Assembly (NCBI RefSeq): GCF_014529535.1
Contig: NW_023503616.1
Coordinates: forward strand, 4,340,001-4,404,000
Reading direction: 5' to 3'
Origin: Bradysia coprophila
Lineage: Eukaryota > Arthropoda > Insecta > Diptera > Sciaridae
DNA length: 64,000 nucleotides
The notes under the pieces are model-generated. The model made no database searches, was not told the origin of the DNA, and was given only the letters and a program-made list of their open reading frames with translations. Below are positions 51,605 through 63,335 of the stretch, piece by piece (within the stretch, counting starts at the first letter, position 1; the number at the start of each line of letters is the position of its first letter). Made by a program: the position numbers and the translations under genes.

Positions 51605-51939
51605 TTATTGTTTTAAAAACTTAATCTTTAAGGCATATTAAGTGTTGTGGAAGAAAATAAAAGAACTGTCATCCGCTAAAACGTTACGTTCACACGTTAC
51701 GTGTCTGTGGTCGAAGCTAGGCAAGTTACGTCAACCTTCACGCATATATTCCATTCGTTTTCGCGTTCACTTTTTTCTTTCATACAAGTTCATGAGTTGT
51801 CATTTGTGTCATTTTTTTGTTAAAGAAAATAATTTCTCTTCCAATTCTTTGTGAATTTTTCCTAGTGCTTGCACAAATATCTCATCATGGTAAGGATTAT
51901 TTACTTATCCCGCTGATCAACCGATTAAATTTCATTAAA
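51605..51939. promoter_or_regulatory. Compact divergent promoter between the zinc-finger gene and flower
   Basis: The two start codons face away from each other with 335 bp between them, so both 5' UTRs and promoters must fit here unless distal non-coding exons exist. The stretch includes a paired motif, TTACGTTCACACGTTACGTG near 51683-51703. No TATA box was assigned. Confidence 0.55.
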
Positions 51940-54900
51940 ATGCAGTCGTTTGCTGAAAAAATGGCCGGATTTATGGCACGGCCAAATCAAGATGCGATAC
52001 CCAAAGATGATATCCCGTGGTATTTTAAATATGCGGCCCGAATTTTAGGTGTTGTAGCTGCCTTTTGTAAGTAAAGTGATTTCAAAGATTAACTTTTCGC
52101 GATAAGATGCCGATCTGAATCACCCAAAGAACGATTTCAGCAAGTGTAATATGACTCTTAAAATTCTTGTTGTGTTCAACCGTGTACAGCAATTTTTCGT
52201 TTTGTTATCGATTAATGTTTTGTTGGAGGATGATGCGTTAACATCAATATGTTGTATGCATAGTAGGTGAAGTGGAACATATTTAAAATTGGATATTCGC
52301 GAATATTGTGGTCATTGTCATTATCAATAAAAGAAATGAATGGACGATATGTTATATTTATCGCTATGCCAACTGGTCAAGTCGTAATAAGAAATGTGTT
52401 TTTATTTTTTTGCGCGAAAAATGACTTATATTCAGTGCCAAAGTGTTCAATTCTATATTTCATTCCTCTCCATACTATACTCTGAAAAGAGCATATGGGA
52501 CATATTTCCAATGAACAGAATGTACAGCAATTTTAACCAAAAAAGTTTGCTCAAGTTATCAAACATTGTAATGTCGATGTCAGATCATCTGTAGATTTAG
52601 AGACCTCTGCAAATAATTGTACGGACAAGTAAATCAGTGCTGAATAAACGGAGCTTCGTCATCAACAGTATTATCTCCGCTGTAATCTTAACACAATTAC
52701 TTCAACGAATGATTTAGTAATTGACTCACACTCATACATGTAATTTGTAATGGCATTGTTGTCATCTCTTAGAGATTTGAATTCATAGACCCGCTTAAAG
52801 CGGTGAGCTTAGATTTAAGTATACCATCTTCGTCGAAGAATCTTCGATTCAAAATGTTTTGTCGGAATTTTTTTTTATGTTGGCAAGACGAGGAGTTCCT
52901 TTATTTCATTATGGAGGATAAATCTGTGCATTGACTTTGTGATTTATTTTTAGAATTTTGCTTTGTTCGTTAATGCGACGATAAAATATTCGCAATTTTG
53001 TCACTAGAGTGTTTTACATTTCAATTCGTTTACTTCTTCCCATATATGAGAAGGCAGAATTCGTCGCTTTGGATCTTCTGTCGTTACCACATAACTTTTA
53101 TGTTCCTATTTCCAGTCTGCATCCTATTCGGACTGACTAACTGTCTTGGCATAATTACAATTGACATAGCGCAAGTATTGGCGGGTATACTTCAAATGCT
53201 GGTTGGATTTTTTGTGATGGTGGTAGAAGCACCGTGTTGTTGTATGTTCATTGATTTTGTACAGCAAGTGGCGGAAAAAGCCGATCAGCGACCACTTTGG
53301 AATCGAGCCGCTTTGTATTGCCTGTGAGTCTTTTTTGATCAATTCGACACCCCATACGTTGCAGTTACGAGTTCGAAAACCTGTCGGTATTTTTCCCTCC
53401 TGATTATAAATCCAGAAAAAATAAATTTCTAGAACGTCCGGATCAGGAGCTAGACCTATTTTAAGTTAAATGGGAATTTAACTGGTGTGAGCGAGACGAA
53501 TATTGTTGTCTCTCTCACACTAATGGAATTCTTATTTAACTTAAAACCGGGTCTATCTCCTGATCCAGAAGTGCTAGAAATTTATTATTTCCTGATTTAG
53601 AATCAGGAGGATACCCATAGGTTGTCGAATTCATATCTGCAGCAGTTTTTTTATTTACCGTCTGCGAACCGATCGGTCAAACTATAATGCAAATAATCTC
53701 TTACAGCATCGCTTTGCCACCTGTTTTGATCAAACCCGGACTGGCAAGTCTCTTTGGATGTGGACTGGTGTTTCTAACCGGTGTTGCGTACGGAATGATG
53801 TCTCTTGGCAAAAAGTAAGTACTCGATTTCCAAATAATATCATGTGCGGGCACAGCACTTGTGACAGAAAAGATCAAAAAAAATGAATCGTAGTGTTGCT
53901 TTGACATACCTTAACAAAAAACTATCTCTATCTCTCACAAAAAAAAACTAACAAACATTTAAATCGCTTAACCAGAGGAGGTCTGAGTGAACAAAATGGT
54001 GTGGCATCGCCATATGCTATGTCACCTGAACAAGGAGGACAACCGCCGATGACTGATCAGCATTCCACTCTTATGGAGGACCCAGACGTTTGGAAATAAT
54101 TTCATTTTGGCGTATTACATAAATTCGTCAAAATTTATGCAATTTAGTTATATGTCCAAACGAAAAGGCAATCAATCTTTTTACTTGTTTTTATATTTTT
54201 CGTTTAGATAATTACCTCAAAGTTTTAGTCACTTTAGATTCATGTACTGCATGATCATCATTTTCAATTTGTCTGTGGGCATTTTTATTGCATATAAGAC
54301 TTTCCGTTGTCTCGTGCAACTTAAGGTCTTGATTGAATAATGATGCTGAAGAAGTTGATGATGGAATTTATCACTCGACAATGTGATGCATGCTTAGTAT
54401 CCACATTGTCGAGTACGCTTTGATCGTAGATCTTTTTATTGAATGCAAATAGTTTCAAGAAGTATTTCAGTAGATTCGTATTTCCAACATATAAAGCGTG
54501 TGTTCTGTTACACGCCGAGTCATTACATTACGAATTTATTCGCTAATCGAAACAAGGATTTATTTATCTACGTATTCACGAACGACACGAAATGCTCCAT
54601 AACGTATTGAAATTCTATACATGTTTGTTTCACAACACTACAAATTTTTGAGAAATGTGTCGAATACTCTCTTGAAGTGTTTGATTTTTAATTTGGGAAA
54701 CACAATACTTTTCGCACCCACGTTCATTTATTTACATTGACAATTAATTAAATTTTTCGATAATTTATTTATCAACTGAATCAATGTTTATTTAAACGAA
54801 CACAGGAACAATCGTATGTGTATAGGCATTGTTGCCGAGTAATTGTCTGTTGTAAAAATGTTGTGTAATCTGTTTCGTTAAACAAATCCGCTTTATTGAG

Positions 54901-56813
54901 ATCCACACAGCCCAGCTGTGTTTATATAACAACAATAGTTATTTACGTATCAAAGAGAAAGTGTTTCTTTTTTTGCAAACGCATACGCTAAATAAATAAA
55001 TAATGCAGTGTTGCAACCCGAGCCGAAGGCAAAGGTTGCATGCACACAAGCCAAAAAAAATACTTCCCCCTAGTTATGTATAAAACTTTTCATGGCAATT
55101 GTTGCGAAAGTTGATTTTCACTCATTAGCCGGGCAAAGATATTCGTTCATTTGACAATATATTTTTCATTTCTGCTTCGCAAGTGAATACTGTAATACTG
55201 CAAAAGTTACACAAAATTTAATTTTCAATTTTTAACCATGTCCTCTCGAAGCTTTTCCTTTTGTTACTTTAACAAAATTATCGATATCGAAGGCAACGCA
55301 AGTACGACACGTTGATTTTATATTGATGTATTCACTACGCCTACCTCCGGAAAATGAGTCATTACTTCATTGACATGAACGATAATAGCTATTTGCAATA
55401 CATGTGCCTAAATGCAATAGATGGTAAAATTGTCACCATGAGCTTCTGGTTGACAACACATGGTATGCACAAAATTACGGTTTTGTCCCAAGTTAGGAAC
55501 AGGATTTTATGTACTGCAGCAATTTGCATTTTAATCGAATGCATATCTACGAACGCAAAATGAATATTACCGCACTACAGTACCCATCAAAACCCATCAA
55601 TGACAGTAGCGCAGAGGATACTTTCGAGAAAATGCTTCAATTTTCCCGAATTTTATCAAAGATAGGCTGTGCAATAGCTTTAAAAGAATGGTTTGGAGAT
55701 TGTTATTTTAACTTGTGTGGTTGCATCACCTAGCTTCGGCTCGAGTTGCACGCATCAAAATTTCCAAACTAGTACTTGCTTTGGGATTAAAAAAAAAAGT
55801 ACAAACAAGGAGGAATGAAAACTATTACTTTGTGGCAATTCAGCAAATAAACAAGAATTCATCACAAATTGTAATAGTTGTATTAGACATTTTTTTGTCG
55901 GGCTGAGTACTATATTTTGTGCTGAAAACAAACGAGGCATTCAAAACATGTTTTGGTCCTTGTTTTCATGACGAAATTGTAGCAACTGTCAAATAAAGTT
56001 AGAAATTTCTCTATCGAAAATTACGATTGCTGCATTTGTCAATGAAAACTAGGACCAAAACACGTTTTCAATGTCTCGTTTGTTTTCAGCATCCCCGCTG
56101 AGTACTATAATTCCTCAGGCAAAATAAATATGTCCAAATAGCTTCAATAACTTAAACCAAATTTATTGCGAATCAATCGACCTCTCTAAGTTTCTAAGGT
56201 TTTTTTTCCTATACTAACACACTACCGTAGTCTACCAGTAATAAGTTTCAATTTGTTAAGCTTTTACAGACGGCAATCATAAAACAAATGATTTGATTTA
56301 AATATTTTCGAACTGGCACGGAAATAAAATCTTGTCATTGCTTTAACATTTGTTTTGATAGATTTTGATTTATTTTTGATAGAACTTTTTACTAATTTGT
56401 GTCGTCGTTGACAATAGCAAATGTAGCCGTCCTTAAAAGGTTATAGAATCTACATGCTTTTCTTTCACCACAGCACAACTTCCTTTATAATGTAAAAGTA
56501 AATTGTTGAATATCCAAGCTTATTCTATCACGTTACTTTAAGAATCCTTCTCTTGAAACGTAGCATCGTCACTCCTACGAGTGATCAGATGAGCAATTAG
56601 TCGAAATTAATTTATTTTCTAAACTTTATTCAAGACATGTGAGTAACATAAATTTTTCCTTATTTTATTTAAAGAGCATCAACCGAACAAATGAGACAAG
56701 CTGCCACCGTAGTAGATAACAAAAATTCATCAGTAGGAACCCGATCAAATCTTGTGAACAATGCTCAACCAATATCCATAACTGGAGCCCCGGGATTTGA
56801 CAGCAATGTTTGA
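51940..56813 (+). CDS. fwe: Flower (calcium channel flower), isoform with distal last exon
   Basis: Four coding exons, 51940..52066, 53116..53323, 53707..53814 and 56675..56813, give 193 aa, close to the Drosophila protein's length. It starts [18 protein letters not shown]. Three or four hydrophobic segments follow, including [22 protein letters not shown], with the conserved acidic residue (Glu 80) proposed for the channel's selectivity filter, and [20 protein letters not shown] before GKK. The distal tail reads [13 protein letters not shown] and ends GAPGFDSNV, like the usual insect flower C-terminus. Flower is a synaptic-vesicle and plasma-membrane protein that couples exocytosis to endocytosis and, in Drosophila, its C-terminal variants mark fitness in cell competition. 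The 3-kb last intron contains the alternative proximal exon and foldback elements. Introns 1 and 2 are about 1.05 kb and 0.38 kb. Confidence 0.93.
53396..53610. mobile_element. Foldback MITE in flower intron 2
   Basis: The left half, starting CCTCCTGAT, and the right half, ending ATCAGGAGG, are inverted copies of about 100 bp with scattered mismatches. Shared blocks are AATAAATTTCTAG, GGATCAGGAG, TTTTAAGTTAAAT and GTGTGAG. It takes up more than half of the 383-bp intron. No clear target-site duplication is visible. Confidence 0.7.
53976..54099 (+). CDS. fwe: Flower alternative proximal last exon
   Basis: This exon begins after AACCAG in the same phase (2) as the distal exon 56675..56813. It encodes [20 protein letters not shown] and ends MEDPDVWK before TAA. 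Joined to the first three exons it gives a 188-aa isoform. Drosophila flower also makes isoforms that share the membrane part and differ in the C-terminal tail. Which variant this one corresponds to is not decided here. Confidence 0.85.
54100..55901 (+). other. Proximal 3' UTR of flower and intron sequence
   Basis: This is the 3' UTR of the proximal isoform and, for the distal isoform, intron. It holds a 13-bp stem hairpin (54373-54414). Open frames of 60-80 codons at 55354-55906 have no recognisable features. Confidence 0.5.
54373..54414 (+). repeat. Hairpin in the proximal 3' UTR of flower
   Basis: ACTCGACAATGTG at 54373-54385 is exactly complementary to CACATTGTCGAGT at 54402-54414, with a 16-nt loop. 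The distance from the proximal stop codon is about 270 nt, so a transcript with this 3' UTR could carry it. Confidence 0.65.
55902..56109. mobile_element. Foldback MITE flanked by 13-bp direct repeats
   Basis: The core 55920-56091 has inverted arms of about 70-90 bp starting TGCTGAAAACAAACGAG, with shared blocks GTTTTGGTCC and GTTTTCAT. Outside, GCTGAGTACTATA is repeated directly at 55902-55914 and 56097-56109, each copy separated from the core by five bases. The direct repeats could be a long target-site duplication. It lies in the last intron of the long flower isoform. Confidence 0.65.
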
Positions 56814-59518
56814 TTACGCTTTTGTTTTACGTATATTAAATTTTGAAATTATTTACAGTGGATGTTAGTGAAGTTTAGGCAGGAATTTGCGTCAGCTGTT
56901 TTTCAAATGGTCCCCTAATACAAACAAAATTGCTTGTACGGGTGGAATAGTTACACGCACGTGATAGTGCTAAGTCCGTATAAAGACGAAAAGTAGTTTT
57001 ATTTGCATGAGTGGACCAGCTGAAAATTCGCTGAAGCAAATTCCTATCTAAAATTCACCAACGTATGCTGTATCATTTAAAATAGTAAAAATTTCTTAAC
57101 TGAGAATAACAATCGAAAAGGAAAGGAAATGCCATTCACAAAAAGAATATTTTTTTTTGCAGAAACATTAAAAAAACACAAAAAACAAAAATAGACAAAT
57201 TTCGTATAAATGGATAGAAAACATCGATTGGATAGAATATTAGCGGATTGAATAATGTAATTAGTACATTATAATTTACATAAATAAGATTAAAGATGTT
57301 TGTAGAGTTAATAATCTTAAATTTGTTGTTTAAAAGAAGAAGAAGAAAAAAGAGTCAAAAATTATCCATTTTCAAATATTTTGTGCATGCGATTAAGATG
57401 AACCGTATAATCTAGGTGATTTTCTTTTGTTTTTTTGTGGAAATTATTAACTTATTAAAAGAAAGACTTTAATTTAACTATTATAAAATGGATATTTAAG
57501 TTAAAATATGAGAAAATATGAACGTGTACAGCAACACACTGTACACATACAAAAAAAAATTAATAAAATAAACAAAACGTAATGGCTATTATGTCGATAA
57601 CTAATTTATAATCAGCAATATTTGAGTCAGCATATCACTAAAAACGACTGTAGTTGAAGAAATTTGTGATTTTATTTTGATGGAACAATATCATAAATGT
57701 CATGAGTTGTTGAGCGCGTAAATATTTTTGAAAGCAAATTAAATTCTTTTCCGTTATAAATTTTGCAACCGAAGGATTAAACCCACCCACCCAATACTAA
57801 CAGGATATTGAAAAATTAAAAGAATAAACAAAATTGGATCGAAAACTGCTTTCTTAATCGTAAATAATATAATTAAAATAAATTAAACAAAAACTGAAGT
57901 TAATCTTTTGAATCATCATGTTGTTATGGAATCAACTGTTAAAATGATTCCAATTAAATATTTTCCAAATTTGTTTTTCTCAAAAATGATGTTTTGATGT
58001 GAGTTGCCTAAAAGAATACGAATATTATAACAGAGAGAAAATGTACAAAGTAAAATCGCGACAAACATTCCAAGGAAAAAACTGCTTTAAAAAAATATGA
58101 TAAATGACAAAACTTTTTAGTTGTGATTTTGTACTTATACTCCAATTTACTTAGTTCTTTCGGTTAACAAAACAAGAAAAAATCTTCCACAGTTGATTTT
58201 GCTAGCTTCCTGTAATGTCTTTTGTAGTTACATTTAAAAAAGAAAAAGAAAACGTTTTAAATATTTACCAACATCACAAATATGATTTTCTTTTCTATAG
58301 GGAATATTGTTGCTCATTTTATGATATCAGACTCAGATCATAGGTAGTTTTTATTATTAAGATCCTAAATAAATTATAAATGTGTAAAAATATCTTCTGA
58401 TAAAATAAATAAAGAAAAAGTTATGTGTAATTTAAGGGTATTCTTTAGCATCAACAATTTAGTTCGTTATCTACATCACCAAAGCAACCGTATGACATTG
58501 AAACAGTGTTACAAAACTACATTTACATAATACACTGTCAAAGAGTACTACACTACTCTTTCTCTATTACAATGCATGGTTCTTGACAACACAGAAGAAC
58601 CTTTTGAAGTTCTCCTTAAGACGTCATGGGTTTGAGACGCGTAGCTATTAATGGGTGAAGTTGGGCATTGTCCACCACACCCCAAAAACTTCAATCCTAG
58701 CAGGTTCTATATACTGCATTTCTGTCCTCAAATATTGGACCCTGTTTTCGAATTCCTTCGGCTGCTGGTAGGAACTGTATACGACGACAATAAAAAAACA
58801 TGAAGATACCCAAGCATCTACCAAACTTCCGTAAGACTTTACTTGCCCTGAACGTACATGCAATTACCTTTCACGGTGTGCCTGACCCAAATTTAATCAA
58901 AAAATTTTGCACCTGGGATTTCTCTTGTAGCCCGAACGAAGCGAGTTGTGGCCCCGACACATGAAATAGTTATTTGTGTATCTGTTTTGGACGATTGCTT
59001 TTAGGCAAGTTTGCGAGTTGCGCCATCGAACTTATGTGCTCATGTGCGTCTGAATGGCATTACCTCCGCACTATATTTACATTGGAAAAGAGTTGAAAAC
59101 AAAAGAAATTTTTCGTTAACTGTACATTGCTACCTAAATCAGCAGTAAGTAAACCGCTAGTTACACTTAATCAGCCGTAAGTTTCCAAGCAGAAAAAGAT
59201 CAGACGACAAAATCATGTGAAATTTTTATTTCAACAAAAATTCAAAAATGGTCCCCTACTATTTAGTACGTTTGCTGACAAAAATCTATTCAATAACACA
59301 CTGTCGGCTGACATTACAATCTGTCAAATGCTGAAAACATTAAAATCTCTTTTAGTGACTCATAAATTTCGTTGTTTTTATTGTTCTATCGAAAATTTAT
59401 TTAAGAATCCTTTAAATACCAGTGAGCGTTCCAACAAATAGTGTGGCCTATCGCTTTCAATTCGAACGCAGATGGTAGAGTAGAATAAACAAAGAATTTC
59501 TAACAGCCAATCACAAAA
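56814..59518 (+). other. Flower distal 3' UTR and spacer before Vps28
   Basis: AT-rich sequence with many AATAAA hexamers, among which I cannot choose the poly(A) site. No gene was supported. A 71-codon minus-strand frame at 58648-58863 has no recognisable domain. The Vps28 promoter should lie in the last few hundred bases. Confidence 0.45.
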
Positions 59519-60151
59519 ATGCAGGATAATCGGCCTGAACTTTTCGAGGAGGTGAAACTGTTCCGAAATGCCAAGGAACGTGAGAAATACGATAACATGG
59601 CTGATCTGTATTCGATAGTCAACACACTACAAAATTTAGAAAAAGCTTATATATGGGACTGTGTTACGCCAAAGGAATACACAGCAGCTTGCTCCAAGTG
59701 CCTCGTTCAATACAAAGTAGCCTTCAAGCAAGTGCAAGGATCAGAATTTCCTAACATCGACGCCTTTGTTAAGAAATTCCGTTTGGATTGTCCAGCTGCA
59801 TTGGAACGTATCAGAGAAGATCGTCCGATCACCATCAAAGATGACAATGGAAATACTAGCAAATGCATTGCCGATATCGTATCACTGTTTATCACACTAA
59901 TGGACAAGTTACGTTTGGAGATTAAAGCCATGGATGAATTGCATCCCGAATTGAGAGATCTTGTTGATACGATGAATCGATTATCTTTGATTCCGGAACA
60001 ATTCGATGGCAAGGAGAAAGTAAATGCGTGGTTAACCACATTGAATCAAATGCAAGCGTCCGATGAGCTGTCCGAGAGCCAGGTCAGACAATTGCTGTTC
60101 GATTTAGAGGCATCTTATGCTGCATTCAATAATCTGTTACATGCTTCTTAA
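59519..60151 (+). CDS. Vps28: Vps28, ESCRT-I subunit
   Basis: A single uninterrupted coding exon of 210 codons, the same length as Drosophila Vps28. The N-terminal part (about 1-110, with [20 protein letters not shown] and then [19 protein letters not shown]) is the helical region that joins the ESCRT-I core with Tsg101 and Vps37. The C-terminal four-helix domain (about 118-210; [19 protein letters not shown], then the [14 protein letters not shown] end) binds ESCRT-II. ESCRT-I acts on endosomes in sorting ubiquitinated cargo into intralumenal vesicles and in membrane scission. The ATG is preceded by CAAA, a good insect context. There is no sign of frame damage. Absence of introns contrasts with its neighbours but is not unusual for a short gene. 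Another ESCRT-pathway gene, myopic, lies about 16 kb upstream. Confidence 0.97.
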   Translation: MQDNRPELFEEVKLFRNAKEREKYDNMADLYSIVNTLQNLEKAYIWDCVTPKEYTAACSKCLVQYKVAFKQVQGSEFPNIDAFVKKFRLDCPAALERIREDRPITIKDDNGNTSKCIADIVSLFITLMDKLRLEIKAMDELHPELRDLVDTMNRLSLIPEQFDGKEKVNAWLTTLNQMQASDELSESQVRQLLFDLEASYAAFNNLLHAS

Positions 60152-60227
60152 ATGCGCTTCAAATGAATGAATATTTCCGTTGAGTTATAAGAGAGAGTTA
60201 AATACAATTGATTACGAATAACAAGTC

Positions 60228-60233
60228 AATAAA
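60228..60233 (+). terminator. Likely poly(A) signal of Vps28
   Basis: AATAAA lies 77 nt after the Vps28 stop codon and is the first such hexamer. Confidence 0.65.
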
Positions 60234-60490
60234 CTTATATTATTTTGCTGTCACAATTTGTGGTTTACTTAATGGTCATAATATACTCATTCTTCGATTG
60301 GCTGATTTTTAGCATTATATTCAAGTCTTTAATAGGGAAAATAATTCTCGTAATTCTCAAAATTTATCGTTCTATGTAAGGTCGAAAGCACAAGAGCAAT
60401 TTTGCGTTGATGGGATCGACAATTATGCTGCGTTTTCCATTGCTTAGCCTGTGGTGAATATTGAATTGCGAGTTCCTGTACAGTCTTTAT

Positions 60491-60594
60491 CATTTCAAAT
60501 GTCTCACTGCCAAATTTTTCTGAGAATTTCATTGCGTCATTGCCAATTCACAATAACATTCTCTTGAAAACATGACGGTGAGACATTTGAAATG
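60491..60594. repeat. Inverted repeat, 17-bp arms
   Basis: CATTTCAAATGTCTCAC at 60491-60507 is exactly complementary to GTGAGACATTTGAAATG at 60578-60594, with a 70-bp spacer. Confidence 0.6.
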
Positions 60595-61209
60595 TTAAAG
60601 GCAGCAACTTACAACTTATGGAAAGAACAAGTACGGTGGCATCGTGTACTGTATAGGGTCGTTGTCCAGAGTATTTTAGTCGCAAAGATGTCTTAATGTA
60701 GATTGAAACAATGAATTGAAATTGACGGTGTGGTGCGGTAGTCGAACATTCTGAGTTCAAAAACAGCTCTGTAGGACTCGATCGATCTTATATTTCAGCA
60801 TCAAAGAGAGAGAAACAAATCCCAATATACTGGAACAATTTCGTTTCGCTATTGCACTATTGGTAGGTGATCGAGACCAATGACTTTTTTTTTTACACGA
60901 AAAACCCAATCTGAACACATTATTTTATTGATATCGACCGACCAGAGGCACAAGAAGACGACATTGATGATTGGGACCAACGTGTGTATCAAACTCAGAA
61001 CATCGAGCCCTAACCAACCCGATCAGTGCACAAAGGCACGTGTTGTGTTATTCAAAGTTTCTATTCGATGTATGTTAGTTGATCATTTCTTAAAATTCTG
61101 TAAGTCGTGTGAAACCTCTACACACCCAGGGTATGTCCTCAATCTTTCACTGTAAAATTACAAATTCAGTTGCTTCGTTTGAACTAAGTTAAAATTACAA
61201 GTTACAATA

Positions 61210-61289
61210 TTAGATTTAGTTTTCATCCCTGATGAAGCTCACTGATTGTGAGCGAAAGCTCGGAAAATAAAAACTTTACAAAAATCTAA
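61210..61289 (+). other. Stem-loop resembling part of a hammerhead ribozyme core
   Basis: CTGATGA at 61229-61235 is followed by a six-base-pair stem (GCTCAC, loop TGATT, GTGAGC) and then GAAA at 61254-61257. Outer segments TTAGATTT and AAATCTAA, and AGTTTT and AAAACT, can pair around it. An extra unpaired A and the lack of a clear third stem and cleavage triplet argue against an active ribozyme. Confidence 0.3.
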
Positions 61290-62988
61290 ACCACGTATTC
61301 CAATTAATAAAAAATCAACAAGTTACAAGTTTGCAATCGATTATTCACTTCATTGGTTTTAACACACTTTTAATGCATAACGACGACAAAAATAAATGAC
61401 AAGCTCTGAATAAAGAACTCTTCTTATAGGTACAGCAAACTGAATAGAAAATGATGTAAGAGATTTCGTACATATCAATCAACTAAAAAAGTAGTAGAAC
61501 CGACAATAAAGATCCCAATATACTTGCCTTATGTGAAAGGTTAATTGAGTTAAAACTCTACAAAGTTAAAAAGAAATTACATTAAGCAACAACATCCATC
61601 GTCCTTCATTAATTCCAGTTAAATATATGTAATATCATTGAACAAGACCGATGCGACAATGTGAAAAAGGTGCTTATAACAACAGCTAGGTATACGCCTG
61701 GTTTACCTTCATTTAAGCAAAACAGGCGATAAACGATTTCTTTGATACAAAAAAGAGAGCTTTAACACAACACTAAGCTAACATTATTTTCACGATGCGG
61801 TTCACCCGAAGTGGTTAATCGAAGTAATTTTTATAAACAGCAAATTATTGAACTCACCTTAGGAAAAATATATCCGGCATCATATATCGTTATATCCCAC
61901 AATTTATAAATTGTAAAAATAGTCGCAGCACATTAAAAATTTATTTCATTCAAGGAGAGAATATATTACCGATTTAATCGCTATTTTGCAAAAATACTTT
62001 TAACTAACAATATTAATAAGAAATCATAAAAAAAAATTCGCAAGTTCAACATCATAAAATGAATAATTTCAAATCAATTTTGACCATTTATGAAATGAAA
62101 TTTAAACTTGTTATGGTGTAGATGTTAGCTGTAAGTTCTGTATTAAAGAATAATTCCTTATGGCTTTGAAACTAGACCAAGGCTTCATATTTATTATTCG
62201 TTCGTCCAACGTCGTCAATCAATTGCATTGTACGCAAAAACAATAAATGTATGACGAAATTAATCAAAGTTTTTTTTTTAGATGACAATGTAATTGCATG
62301 TTAAGAGCTTTGCCAGAACATAATTATCAAGAAAGTTGGAAGAATGGAACTATTGAAGGAATGCACTCTGTAAGTGATCATATCGATCGTATGTGGTCGA
62401 CTGTTAATATTAAACAATATTTAATACAACAAAGTATGTAAAGTTTTATAAATTGCAGAAGAGGATTAAATATTTTGTGCTGAGCTCTTAATGTACGGAT
62501 TCCTTATTATGTAATATATATGCATCGTTTGCATATCGCATCAGTTAGTTTTCTTCAGCTGATGTAATTTCTATTGTATCCATAGGTTTTTATAGTATAT
62601 ATTGTAAGACAACACGTGCTTCTAAGAGAAACAATTCAGAGCCCTTTTTAGGAATATAATTCGTTAATTACAACTAGGTCCCACCTTTTTGGGCGGGTCG
62701 GGTCCCTTGACTGATAATTTTCCCAAAATAATGTTGTCTTTTGCTGGTTGGTAATGTTGGTAAACTTCATAGTCAATCAGATTAGACTTTTATAGATATA
62801 TTAATTTATTTTCATTGATTTTTTCATCTGGTTAAGAATGGACAATTTCTGTAGTCCAAGCAAATGACAATATTTTGACCTTAAACATCATCACATTTAG
62901 GATCTAAAAAATCTCAAATTACTCATAAATTTATTTCTTTTGTAATAAGCAAAATATCACGACTCGCTGTCTAATTTTGCAATAAATA

Positions 62989-63335
62989 ACCGCGACTCGT
63001 GTGAATTACAACCCTCGCTTCGCTCGGGCTGCAAACTTCACACTCGTCTGAGTTGTCTAATGTTCGATTTGCTTTGGCCGCAAACTTCTATTTCGTCCGA
63101 GCTGTCTAACAATACGATACCGCGACTCGTGTGAATTACGACCCTCGCTTCGATCTGGCCGCAAACATCACACTCGTCAGAGTTGTTTAATATTAGGTTT
63201 GCTCTGATCGCAAACTTGCTCGTCCGAGTTGTCTAATGTGACAATAAGATACCGCGACTCGTGTGAATTACGACCCTCGCTTCGATCTGGCCGCAAACAT
63301 CACACTCGTCGGAGTTGTCTAATGTTAGATTTGCT
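62989..63335. repeat. Three-copy tandem repeat, unit about 130 bp
   Basis: Units start with ACCGCGACTCGTGTGAATTA at 62989, 63119 and 63251 (spacing 130 and 132 bp; the third is incomplete). Each unit contains ACCCTCGCTTCG and two versions of a half-unit with GCAAAC and CTCGTC-GAG-TTGTCTAA, so there is an internal period of about 60-65 bp. It is clearly more GC-rich than its surroundings. Confidence 0.85.

Larger units (their letters stand above)
60234..62988. other. Region after Vps28 without a supported gene
   Basis: AT-rich sequence with short open frames on both strands. Two adjacent minus-strand frames (60329-60532 and 60548-60760) have no domain I recognise and are separated by stop codons. 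An inverted repeat lies at 60491-60594, and a structured motif at 61210-61289. Confidence 0.45.

Noticed and set aside
58648-58863. 71-codon minus-strand frame that faintly recalls a retrotransposon endonuclease region
   Set aside because: The likeness is a few residues only and cannot be supported by eye.
60329-60760. Two adjacent minus-strand frames as a possible two-exon gene after Vps28
   Set aside because: No splice signals joining them and no recognisable protein family.
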